Shown here one piece after another: positions 23,348 to 30,471 of a DNA stretch of 36,400 bases (positions within the stretch are counted from its first letter, which is position 1; each line of letters opens with the position of its first letter). This DNA is from Lachnospiraceae bacterium (GTDB lineage: Bacteria; Bacillota; Clostridia; Lachnospirales; Lachnospiraceae). The stretch spans positions 1-36,400 of the forward strand of contig JAFUMV010000095.1 in the NCBI GenBank assembly GCA_017482485.1. Reading direction: 5' to 3'. The notes beneath the pieces were generated by a model. That model was given only the letters and a program-made list of their open reading frames with translations, searched no databases and had not been told where the DNA came from. The position numbers and the translations under genes are program-made.

Positions 23348-23737
23348 ATGAAAATTCATCACATTGGTTATCTGGTGAAAAAAATTGAAAAAGCAGCGGC
23401 TGCCTTTGCAGGGCTGGGATATGTCAGAGCAGGAGAGATCACTCATGATGAAATCCGCAAGGTGGACATTCTGTTTCTGCAAAAAGACGGTTATCAGGTG
23501 GAGCTGGTCAGCCCTTACAGTCCGGATTCCGTGGTGGCAGGCATGATTAAGACATATAAAAATTCGCCTTATCATATCTGTTATGAGGCCCGGGATTTTG
23601 AGGCCGACCTTAAAAAGCTGGAAGAAAGCGGTTATATCCGTATTGATAATCCTACGGCTGCACCTGCCATTTGCGGAAAGAAAGTGGTATTTCTCATGCA
23701 CCCGGCCATGGGGATGATCGAAGTGCTGGAAAACTAG
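23348..23737 (+). CDS. VOC superfamily (glyoxalase/methylmalonyl-CoA epimerase-like) protein
   Basis: 129-residue single VOC module with two beta-alpha-beta-beta-beta repeats. Putative metal ligands are in the expected places: HHIGYLV (H4/H5), QVELVSP (E near 54), SPYHICYE (H near 78) and GMIEVLE at the C-terminus. It most resembles methylmalonyl-CoA epimerase-like VOC proteins that occur inside polysaccharide clusters. Whether it isomerises a sugar intermediate or removes a toxic dicarbonyl is not evident. AGAGGAG lies directly before ATG 23348. It sits between the dehydratase and the aminotransferase, so a role on the 4-keto sugar is a reasonable but unproven guess. Confidence 0.75.
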   Translation: MKIHHIGYLVKKIEKAAAAFAGLGYVRAGEITHDEIRKVDILFLQKDGYQVELVSPYSPDSVVAGMIKTYKNSPYHICYEARDFEADLKKLEESGYIRIDNPTAAPAICGKKVVFLMHPAMGMIEVLEN

Positions 23738-23819
23738 CACATACGCATTGGCGGCATGCAGGCTTTCGGACAATATTTGGGAAAGAAAGCATTCTAAGAA
23801 AGGATGGTTTTGATAGATT

Positions 23820-24950
23820 ATGGAAAGAAAAAGAATTTATCTGTCATCTCCTACCATGCATGGAGAAGAACAGAAATTTGTACAGGAGGCCTTTGATACA
23901 AACTGGGTAGCACCTCTTGGCCCGAATGTGAATGCATTTGAAAAGGAAATGGAAGCCTATACCGGCTGCGGTCATGCAGCGGCTCTGTCAGCAGGCACCG
24001 CAGCACTGCATCTTGCAATGATTCTTTCCGGTGTAAAGGAAGGCGACATCGTTTTTGCCACCTCTCTGACCTTTTCTGCCAGCGTGAATCCGGCCTGTTA
24101 TGAAAAGGCGGTTCCGGTGTTTATCGATTCCGAGCCCGATACCTGGAACATGGATCCTGATGCACTTCGGAAAGCTTTTGAAAAATATCCTCATCCGGCA
24201 GCGGTGATCGCAGTGCATCTGTACGGTACGCCCGCAAAGATCGATGAAATCAAAGCGATCTGTGAAGAGCACAATGTACCGTTGATCGAGGATGCGGCAG
24301 AATCCTTAAGCTCCACCTTCAAGGGACAGATGACGGGAACCTTTGGCGATTTCGGCATTTTTTCTTTTAACGGAAATAAGATCATAACAACCTCCGGCGG
24401 CGGTATGCTGGTGGGCAAAGATGAGGCAAAAATTGCAAGAGCCCGCTTTTTATCCACGCAGGCAAGAGAAAATGCCCGCCATTATCAGCACAATGTGGTA
24501 GGCTATAACTATCGTATGTCCAATGTTGTTGCCGGCGTGGGAAGGGGACAGCTTCTGCACCTGGATGAGCATAAGGCGCTGAAGAAAAAGATTTATGAAA
24601 CCTATAAGAAAGGTTTTTCGGATATTCCGGAAATTACCATGAATCCCATGAATCCCGATGGAGATGCCAACTGCTGGCTTTCCTGTCTGACCATTGCAGA
24701 GGGCTGCAGCGTAACACCCACGCAGGTGATGGATGCGCTGGCGGAGTATAATATCGAGAGCCGCCCCATCTGGAAGCCCATGCACTTACAGCCCGTCTTT
24801 GAAAACTGTGATTTCATTCAGGTGAAAGAAGGCATGAGCGTCAGCGAGGATATTTTCAACAGAGGTTTCTGCCTGCCCAGTGACATTAAAAATACGGATG
24901 AAGATATGGCGCTGATCATTTCCATCGTCCGCAAGCAGTTCGGCAGATAA
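23820..24950 (+). CDS. pglE: PLP-dependent sugar aminotransferase (PglE-like, DegT/DnrJ/EryC1 family)
   Basis: 376 residues. IYLSSPTMHGEEQKFVQEAF and NWVAPLGPNV near the N-terminus, ED158AAES for the PLP-binding aspartate, and FSFNGNKIITTSGGG with the Schiff-base lysine K187 identify the family; GNK is the PglE/WbpE-like form. It would place an amino group at C4 of the UDP-4-keto-6-deoxy sugar made by the preceding dehydratase, giving UDP-4-amino-4,6-dideoxy-GlcNAc. The ribosome site is weak (AAAGGA 15 nt upstream, with an in-frame stop just before ATG), so expression may depend on the upstream genes. Confidence 0.88.
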   Translation: MERKRIYLSSPTMHGEEQKFVQEAFDTNWVAPLGPNVNAFEKEMEAYTGCGHAAALSAGTAALHLAMILSGVKEGDIVFATSLTFSASVNPACYEKAVPVFIDSEPDTWNMDPDALRKAFEKYPHPAAVIAVHLYGTPAKIDEIKAICEEHNVPLIEDAAESLSSTFKGQMTGTFGDFGIFSFNGNKIITTSGGGMLVGKDEAKIARARFLSTQARENARHYQHNVVGYNYRMSNVVAGVGRGQLLHLDEHKALKKKIYETYKKGFSDIPEITMNPMNPDGDANCWLSCLTIAEGCSVTPTQVMDALAEYNIESRPIWKPMHLQPVFENCDFIQVKEGMSVSEDIFNRGFCLPSDIKNTDEDMALIISIVRKQFGR

Positions 24951-24962
24951 GGAGAACGCTGC

Positions 24963-25604
24963 ATGTATAAAAAATACATCAAACGGTTTCTGGATATTAT
25001 TATTTCACTGTGCATTCTGGTCGTTTTAAGCCCGGTCCTTCTGGTGCTTGCGGTTCTGGTGCGCACAAAACTGGGAAGTCCCGTGCTTTTTAAACAGGAA
25101 CGTCCCGGTTTGAATGAGAAAATTTTTACCCTGTATAAGTTCCGCACCATGACGGATGAACGGGATGAAAGCGGCAATTTGCTGCCGGATAAGGACAGAC
25201 TCACTTCCTTCGGAAAATTCTTACGCGCATCCAGTCTGGATGAGCTGCCTGAATTTATCAATATTTTAAAAGGGGATATGAGTTTCATCGGCCCCCGGCC
25301 GCTGCTGGTTTCCTATCTGCCCTACTACACAAAGGAAGAATCTCTGCGCCATACCGTGCGTCCGGGGCTTACCGGACTTGCGCAGGTCAGCGGCAGAAAT
25401 TTTATTGACTGGGACAGACGTCTTGCAAAAGACGTGGAATATGTAAAAGGACTTTCTTTTGCCATGGATGTAAAAGTGCTGGTGATGACCGTGAAAGTGG
25501 TGCTGGGAAAATCCGATGTGGCGGAGGATACAAACCAGGCGGAGGGCAATTTTGCCCAGATTCGCAAAGAGCGTCTGGAACGGACGGGAAAGCTGGAGGC
25601 ATGA
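24963..25604 (+). CDS. pglC: Initiating phosphoglycosyltransferase (PglC-like)
   Basis: 213-residue small monotopic phosphoglycosyltransferase. The re-entrant helix (about 8-32) has the S23-P24 kink. The catalytic pair D93-E94 in SLDELPEFINIL and the FKQERPG, YKFRTM, FIGPRP and RPGLTGLAQV motifs are all present; the dyad position is the same as in Campylobacter PglC. It transfers phospho-sugar from UDP-(di)acetamido sugar to undecaprenyl phosphate at the inner membrane, starting the glycan. AAGGAG precedes ATG 24963, 12 nt after the aminotransferase. The tail (about 190-213) is longer and charged. Exact sugar specificity follows from the neighbouring PglF/PglE by inference. Confidence 0.92.
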   Translation: MYKKYIKRFLDIIISLCILVVLSPVLLVLAVLVRTKLGSPVLFKQERPGLNEKIFTLYKFRTMTDERDESGNLLPDKDRLTSFGKFLRASSLDELPEFINILKGDMSFIGPRPLLVSYLPYYTKEESLRHTVRPGLTGLAQVSGRNFIDWDRRLAKDVEYVKGLSFAMDVKVLVMTVKVVLGKSDVAEDTNQAEGNFAQIRKERLERTGKLEA

Positions 25605-25609
25605 CCGAA

Positions 25610-25625
25610 TGCATGGCATCATGCA
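25610..25625 (+). promoter_or_regulatory. Small hairpin between pglC-like and ATP-grasp genes
   Basis: TGCATG (25610-25615) and CATGCA (25620-25625) pair perfectly around GCAT. There is no T-run. It lies in a 56-nt gap before the AAGGGAGG ribosome site of the ATP-grasp gene. It may be an mRNA processing or stability element. Confidence 0.3.
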
Positions 25626-25660
25626 GCCGGTAACAAAGACGCCTTCAAGGGAGGCTTAAT

Positions 25661-26644
25661 ATGGTCAACATTCTGATCTTAAGCGCGGGCACCCGCGATA
25701 AAGTGGTGCAGTATTTTAAGAAGGAACTGGGAGATGCTGGTAAGGTCATTGCAACCGACTGCAGCGAGCTGGCACCTGCCATTTACGAGGCGGATGAATA
25801 TGTGATCGTGCCCCGTATCGATGCGCCGGATTATCTGGACATTATATTAAACATCTGTAAAGAAAAAAAGATCACCGGCGTATTTTCTCTGATTGATCCG
25901 GAGCTTTCCCTGCTGGCAAAGCATCGGGAGAAATTTCTGGCGGTGAATACTACGCCCATCATTTCCGACTATGACAAGGTGGAAACCTGTTTTGATAAAT
26001 TCAAGATGTATGAAAAGCTGCAGGAGCTGGGGGTAAAAACCGGCCGCTGCTTCATGGATGCACAGGCCTTCTTTGCGGCAGTACAAGCAGGGCAGATGCA
26101 GTATCCGGTTTTTTTAAAGCCGGTCTGCGGCAGCGCCAGCTTAAACATCAATAAGGTGAACTGCAAAGAGGAAGTGGAACTGTTATGTAAACTGAATGAT
26201 GACCTGATGATTCAGGAATTCATGAACGGCCAGGAGTATGGTGCCGATGTTTACATCGACATGATTTCCGGAGAGGTAATCTCCATTTTTGTAAAGAAAA
26301 AAATCAAGATGCGTGCCGGTGAGACAGACAAATCCGTTTCTGTCAAAGACGAGGCGCTGTTTGATCTGATCAAAGGCTTTGTGGAGAAAATGGGCTTTCG
26401 CGGCATCATCGATATCGATATCTTCAACATTGACGGACAGTGGTACATTTCTGAGGTCAATCCCAGATTCGGCGGCGGTTATCCCCACGCTTATGCCTGC
26501 GGCGTAAACGTTCCGAAGATGATCATCAACAATTTGAAAGGGATTGTCAATGAGCCCTGCATCGGTGCGTACAGGGCCGGAACAGTGATGATGAAATTCA
26601 ATGAGATTATGATAAAAGAGGATATGGGAGACTGCCATGGCTAA
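25661..26644 (+). CDS. ATP-grasp ligase of glycan locus
   Basis: 327 residues: a pre-ATP-grasp Rossmann-like part (1-105, beginning VNILILSAGTRDK) and an ATP-grasp fold (110-300). YPVFLKPVCGSASLNI is the glycine-rich ATP loop with its lysine, and ISEVNPRFGGGYPHAY holds the Mg-binding E/N-x-R residues. It resembles carbamoyl-phosphate-synthase-like ATP-grasp proteins found beside PglC genes in Clostridia and Bacteroides. These enzymes join a carboxylate to an amine or other nucleophile, so it may attach an amino or organic acid to the 4-amino sugar (inference). AAGGGAGG precedes ATG 25661, and its end overlaps the next GT4 gene by 8 nt. Confidence 0.8.
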   Translation: MVNILILSAGTRDKVVQYFKKELGDAGKVIATDCSELAPAIYEADEYVIVPRIDAPDYLDIILNICKEKKITGVFSLIDPELSLLAKHREKFLAVNTTPIISDYDKVETCFDKFKMYEKLQELGVKTGRCFMDAQAFFAAVQAGQMQYPVFLKPVCGSASLNINKVNCKEEVELLCKLNDDLMIQEFMNGQEYGADVYIDMISGEVISIFVKKKIKMRAGETDKSVSVKDEALFDLIKGFVEKMGFRGIIDIDIFNIDGQWYISEVNPRFGGGYPHAYACGVNVPKMIINNLKGIVNEPCIGAYRAGTVMMKFNEIMIKEDMGDCHG

Positions 26645-27755
26645 ATCCATTCTGGTGCTGGGAAACAGCGATTCCGGATTGTATGACTTTCGAAAGGAAG
26701 TGCTGACGGCCCTGATGGAAGAGGGCTACAGCGTACATGTGTCCGTGCCGGATACAGGATATCTTGAAAAAATAAAGGCGCTGGGCTGTGTCTGTCACGA
26801 AACGGTGATGGAACGGCGGGGAATGAATCCGGCAAAAGATCTGAAACTTTTTTCCTTTTACATGCGTCTTTTAAAACAGGTAAAGCCCTCAGCCGTACTG
26901 ACATATACCATCAAACCCAATATTTACGGCTGCATGGCCTGCAGAATCCAAAAAGTCCCTTATCTGGTCAATATCACCGGACTGGGCACAGCGCTGGAAG
27001 GCGGCGGGATGCTGCAGAAAATGCTGGTTTTCATGTATCGGACGAGCATCAAAAAAGCGGGCTGTGTCTTTTTTCAGAACAGAGCAAACAAAGCGTTCAT
27101 GCTGGAGAAAGGCTGCATTTTACCGGGGGCAAAGACGAGAATTATTCCCGGCTCCGGCGTGAACCTGCAGCAGTATGAGCCAAAGCCTTATCCGCCCAAA
27201 GAGCCGGTGCGCTTTGTGACTCTGATCCGAATTATGAAGGCAAAGGGCATTGACGAACTGCTGACAGCGGCGGAAATCATCCATCAGGAATATCCGGATA
27301 CGGTTTTTGAACTTCTTGGCGCTTATGAAAAAGAAGAGCGGGACATTTACGAACCTCGGATTCAGGACTTGCAATCCAGAGGCATTGTGCAGTATTATGG
27401 GTATCGGGATGATGTGCCGGATTTTTATGCGCACAGTCAGGCAGTGGTCCATCCTACTTACAGCGAGGGCATGTCCAACGTGCTTTTGGAGGCGGCAGCG
27501 ACGGGGCGTCCCGCGATTGCCAGCAATATAGACGGGATTAAGGAAATCTGTGAGGATGGTGTTACCGGTTTTCTTTTCAAAGCAAAGGACGCAGACAGCA
27601 TGGTGAATGCAATCCGTGCCTTTCTTTCCACTCCTTATGAAAGCAGAGCTTCCATGGGAAGGAAAGCGAGAGCCTTTGTGGAGGAAAATTTTGACCGCAG
27701 ACAGGTAGTGGCGGCCTATCTGGAAGAAATTCGGGAACTGACCGACGGAAATTAA
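26637..27755 (+). CDS. pglA: GT4 glycosyltransferase, PglA/WbpH-like
   Basis: 372-residue GT-B enzyme. TYTIKPNIYGCMACR and PYLVNITGLGTALE (about 89-120) are the acceptor-side signature of PglA-like transferases that add the second HexNAc to undecaprenyl-diphospho-bacillosamine. The donor side has PGSGVNLQQY, YGYRDDVPDFY and the E-x7-E motif EGMSNVLLEAAATGRPAI (about 274-291). It acts on the cytoplasmic membrane face just after the PglC step. The gene overlaps the ATP-grasp gene by 8 nt with GGGAG before the ATG. A GalNAc or related donor is the family expectation; the UDP-HexNAc 4-epimerase downstream fits that. Confidence 0.85.
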   Translation: MAKSILVLGNSDSGLYDFRKEVLTALMEEGYSVHVSVPDTGYLEKIKALGCVCHETVMERRGMNPAKDLKLFSFYMRLLKQVKPSAVLTYTIKPNIYGCMACRIQKVPYLVNITGLGTALEGGGMLQKMLVFMYRTSIKKAGCVFFQNRANKAFMLEKGCILPGAKTRIIPGSGVNLQQYEPKPYPPKEPVRFVTLIRIMKAKGIDELLTAAEIIHQEYPDTVFELLGAYEKEERDIYEPRIQDLQSRGIVQYYGYRDDVPDFYAHSQAVVHPTYSEGMSNVLLEAAATGRPAIASNIDGIKEICEDGVTGFLFKAKDADSMVNAIRAFLSTPYESRASMGRKARAFVEENFDRRQVVAAYLEEIRELTDGN

Positions 27756-27795
27756 AAATACAACCAGCCGCAGCGCGGCGGAAATGGAGAATGTT

Positions 27796-29112
27796 ATGGG
27801 ATTATATGAGAAAATAGTAGCAGGACAGGAAAAAGTATCCCTGGTAGGTCTGGGATATGTGGGCATGCCGATTGCGGTAGCTTTTGCAAGAAAGATCAAG
27901 GTTGTGGGATATGATCTGAATGAAAAGAAGATCGAACTGTACAAGTCCGGCATTGATCCGACCCGCGAGGTGGGGGATGAGGTGATCAAAAACACCACAG
28001 TGGAATTCACTTCCGATGAAACAAAGTTAAAAGAAGCAAAATTCCATATCGTTGCGGTTCCCACTCCGGTAAATGATGACCATACCCCGGATCTGACCCC
28101 TGTGGAGGGCGCGAGCAAAATTCTGGGACGCAACCTGACAAAGGGCAGCATTGTCGTGTTTGAATCCACCGTTTATCCCGGTGTGACCGAGGATGTCTGC
28201 GTTCCGATTCTGGAAAAGGAATCCGGCTTAAAGTGCGGTGTGGATTTCAAGATCGGTTACTCTCCCGAAAGAATCAACCCCGGTGATAAAGTGCATCGTC
28301 TGGAAACCATCACAAAGATCGTTTCCGGTATGGACGAGGAAACCCTGGATACGGTTGCAAAAGTGTATGAACTGGTGGTGGAAGCAGGCGTATACCGTGC
28401 GGAATCCATCAAAGTTGCGGAAGCGGCAAAGGTAATCGAGAACAGCCAGCGTGATATCAACATCGCGTTCATGAACGAACTTTCCATCATTTTCAATAAG
28501 ATGGGCATCGATACGAGAAGCGTGCTGGATGCAGCGGGAACCAAATGGAATTTCTTAAAATTTGCGCCCGGTCTGGTAGGCGGACACTGCATCGGCGTTG
28601 ATCCTTACTATCTGACCTATAAGGCAGAGCAGATGGGATATCACTCTCAGGTGATTCTGGCAGGCCGCCGCATCAATGACGACATGGGCAAATATGTGGC
28701 AGAGAATGTGGTGAAGAATCTGATCAAGGCCGATGTGGCTGTAAAGACTGCCAAAGTTGCAATTCTGGGCTTTACTTTTAAGGAAAACTGTCCCGACACC
28801 AGAAATACAAAGGTCATTGATATCGTAAAAGAGCTGCGGGAATACGGCATCGAGCCTGTTATTGTGGACGAAACCGCAGACAGAGACGAGGCAAATCGTC
28901 TCTATGGCGTGGAACTGGCAGACAAATCCGCAATCCATGACGTGGATGCGCTGATCGTCGCAGTTGCACACACAGAATTTTCCGGCCTGAATAAGGCATC
29001 CATTGATGCATGCTTCAACCAGGCAAACAGCAAAAAAGTTCTGGTGGATGTGAAGGGAATTCTGGACAGAAAGACCTATTTGAATGAGGATTATATTTAC
29101 TGGAGATTATAA
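27796..29112 (+). CDS. tviB: UDP-N-acetylhexosamine 6-dehydrogenase (TviB/WbpO type)
   Basis: 438 residues. The NAD domain starts with VGLGYVGMPIA (17-27) and VGYDLN. ESTVYPGVTE (123-132) is typical of the HexNAc branch. K212 and N216 in AAKVIENSQRD and the catalytic cysteine C265 in GGHCIGVDPYYL complete the active site, and the C-terminal UDP-binding domain has the FTFKENCPDTRNTKV motif. It oxidises UDP-GlcNAc or UDP-GalNAc twice to the uronic acid. ATG 27796 is preferred to ATG 27784 because GGAG lies 6 nt before it. With the WbpP/TviC-like epimerase downstream it would make UDP-GalNAcA, as in Vi antigen synthesis. An SGNH lipoprotein gene separates the two. Confidence 0.9.
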   Translation: MGLYEKIVAGQEKVSLVGLGYVGMPIAVAFARKIKVVGYDLNEKKIELYKSGIDPTREVGDEVIKNTTVEFTSDETKLKEAKFHIVAVPTPVNDDHTPDLTPVEGASKILGRNLTKGSIVVFESTVYPGVTEDVCVPILEKESGLKCGVDFKIGYSPERINPGDKVHRLETITKIVSGMDEETLDTVAKVYELVVEAGVYRAESIKVAEAAKVIENSQRDINIAFMNELSIIFNKMGIDTRSVLDAAGTKWNFLKFAPGLVGGHCIGVDPYYLTYKAEQMGYHSQVILAGRRINDDMGKYVAENVVKNLIKADVAVKTAKVAILGFTFKENCPDTRNTKVIDIVKELREYGIEPVIVDETADRDEANRLYGVELADKSAIHDVDALIVAVAHTEFSGLNKASIDACFNQANSKKVLVDVKGILDRKTYLNEDYIYWRL

Positions 29113-29188
29113 TCAAAAAGCTTTATGTACGGGCGGCATGCGCGTTACCGGCTCCCTGGCGGCCGGTAACAAAAATGAAGTTTTGATT
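29111..29188 (+). repeat. Nested inverted repeats after the dehydrogenase gene
   Basis: Outer arms AATCAAAA (29111-29118) and TTTTGATT (29181-29188) are perfect and start at the stop codon. They enclose a perfect 9-bp stem, GTTACCGGC (29144-29152) and GCCGGTAAC (29162-29170). No T-run follows the inner stem, so termination would be weak. It more likely marks an mRNA 3' boundary or processing site between the Pgl part and the lipoprotein/epimerase part of the locus. Confidence 0.6.
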
Positions 29189-29265
29189 AAGATTCTATGA
29201 AGTACGTTGCACGCAGGAAGAAAAGAAGATATACTCAAAAGCGTTATGGTGGAAAAGAATCTTAA
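29187..29265 (+). repeat. Inverted repeat enclosing the lipoprotein promoter
   Basis: TTAAGATTCT (29187-29196) and AGAATCTTAA (29256-29265) are perfect 10-bp inverted copies, 59 nt apart. The promoter at 29207-29235 lies between them, and the right arm abuts the AGAGG ribosome site (29266-29270). It is either a two-site operator for DNA looping or, on read-through mRNA, a stem exposing the ribosome site. Confidence 0.6.
29207..29235 (+). promoter_or_regulatory. Internal sigma-A promoter before the SGNH lipoprotein
   Basis: TTGCAC (29207-29212), 17-nt spacer, TATACT (29230-29235). Transcription would start near 29242, leaving a short leader with the right arm of the inverted repeat. It gives the lipoprotein and following genes their own expression control. 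Confidence 0.65.
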
Positions 29266-29277
29266 AGAGGTGATTGC

Positions 29278-30396
29278 ATGAAAAGAATTTCAAAACTGAT
29301 CTGCAGTGTTGTCCTGGCCACAGCGGTACTGGGCGGCGCTGTACTTTCAGGGTGTGCCCAAAGCACAGACTATACAGAAGAAATCAAGGAATATCAGGCA
29401 AAGCTGGAGGCGCTGTCAGCAGAGAACGAAGAGCTGCGCACGCAGTTGAGCCTGCTTACACAGACAACGGAAAGCGCGGAAACAGAGGCTGAGACGCCTG
29501 CAGAAACAACCGCTGAAACAGAAGTGCCGGAGACCCAGACTGCATCTGCAGAATCTTCGGAGACAACGCCCGCCGAGAACCAGGAAAGTGCGGAAGCTTC
29601 TCAGACAGCGCCCGCCCCGGAGAGCGAAGAAGAACAGGATGATGTGATCGACATTCTTGTTTTCGGTGACAGTATCTGGGGCAATTACCGCGGTGAAGAC
29701 GGTGTTGCTGCCCGGGTGGAGTACTATTTTGCGGAGAAAGGTTATGAAGCGGTGGTTTACAATGCTGCCATCGGCGGAACCAGCGCGACCATCGATGCAG
29801 ACGACAACGAATGGGATCTGGGCATGGGAGCGGACGCTTCCCTGGCGAAGATGGTAGGCATTCTGGAGGAAAGTATTTCCGTGGATCAGCTGATCGGGAA
29901 AGAAGCTTACCATGTGATGCAGGAAGTGCTGCCGATGAAGAATGAGATCGATGTTGTGATCATGGCGTACGGCATGAATGACTTCCTAAAGCAGGCAGAA
30001 TTAAACAGTTCGGAACGCCCCTGGACAGGATACGGCACGGCGCTGAAAAAAGCGGTGGGTGTTGTACAGAGAGTGTGCCCCGAAGCGGAAATCCTGCTGA
30101 TTGGCCCCACCTATGGTTCCTATTTCTCAAACGGTGTGTTGAATATGGGAGACAAAGGTCTTTTTAACTACGCGAGGGTAGTGGAGCAGCCGGTCAACGA
30201 CTGCGGCGTACTGGGCATGGATCCTTACAACAACATGGGCATTGATGCTTATGATGCGGATGAATACCTGGAAGACGGCGTCCATCTGAATGCCAAGGGA
30301 AGAGATTTGTATGCCAAGCATGTGGTATCCTGCCTCCTGGGAGGGCATAAGGGACAGGTTTCCGGCAATTCGATCATGTTTGAAACGGAAGAATAA
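29278..30396 (+). CDS. SGNH/GDSL hydrolase lipoprotein with coiled coil and acidic Thr/Glu-rich tether
   Basis: 372 residues. A lipoprotein signal (1-25) ends in LSG-C26, so the mature protein is anchored to the outer face of the membrane. Residues 31-62 form a heptad-like coiled coil, and 63-124 a low-complexity T/E/S/A/P tether. The hydrolase domain (125-360) has block I GDSIWGN (130-136; nucleophile S132), block II NAAIGGTS, block III YGMND and block V DGVHLN (D333, H336). It should be an O-acyl esterase or transferase acting on extracytoplasmic sugars, e.g. acetyl groups of the glycan made here. AGAGG precedes ATG 29278, behind its own promoter. Confidence 0.87.
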   Translation: MKRISKLICSVVLATAVLGGAVLSGCAQSTDYTEEIKEYQAKLEALSAENEELRTQLSLLTQTTESAETEAETPAETTAETEVPETQTASAESSETTPAENQESAEASQTAPAPESEEEQDDVIDILVFGDSIWGNYRGEDGVAARVEYYFAEKGYEAVVYNAAIGGTSATIDADDNEWDLGMGADASLAKMVGILEESISVDQLIGKEAYHVMQEVLPMKNEIDVVIMAYGMNDFLKQAELNSSERPWTGYGTALKKAVGVVQRVCPEAEILLIGPTYGSYFSNGVLNMGDKGLFNYARVVEQPVNDCGVLGMDPYNNMGIDAYDADEYLEDGVHLNAKGRDLYAKHVVSCLLGGHKGQVSGNSIMFETEE

Positions 30397-30440
30397 TAGA
30401 GTATGGCGGGCGGCGCAGAATGTGGTCCCGCAAATCAGAG

Positions 30441-30471
30441 AGGAGCGGCCGTTTCGGCCGGCAGAGAGATG
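30441..30471 (+). promoter_or_regulatory. Ribosome site separated from its start codon by a hairpin
   Basis: AGGAG (30441-30445) is followed at once by a perfect stem CGGCCG-TTT-CGGCCG (30446-30460), then GCAGAGAG and the ATG at 30469. Linear spacing is 23 nt, too long; with the stem folded the effective gap is 8 nt. This decides the start of the epimerase gene and may tune its translation. Confidence 0.55.

Noticed and set aside
27120..28169. Long minus-strand reading frame (349 codons) opposite the PglA-like and dehydrogenase genes
   Set aside because: It lies antisense to two clearly conserved genes, has no family motif and no ribosome site.
29144..29170. Rho-independent terminator after the dehydrogenase gene
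   Set aside because: The stem is strong but followed by an A-rich run rather than T on the coding strand.
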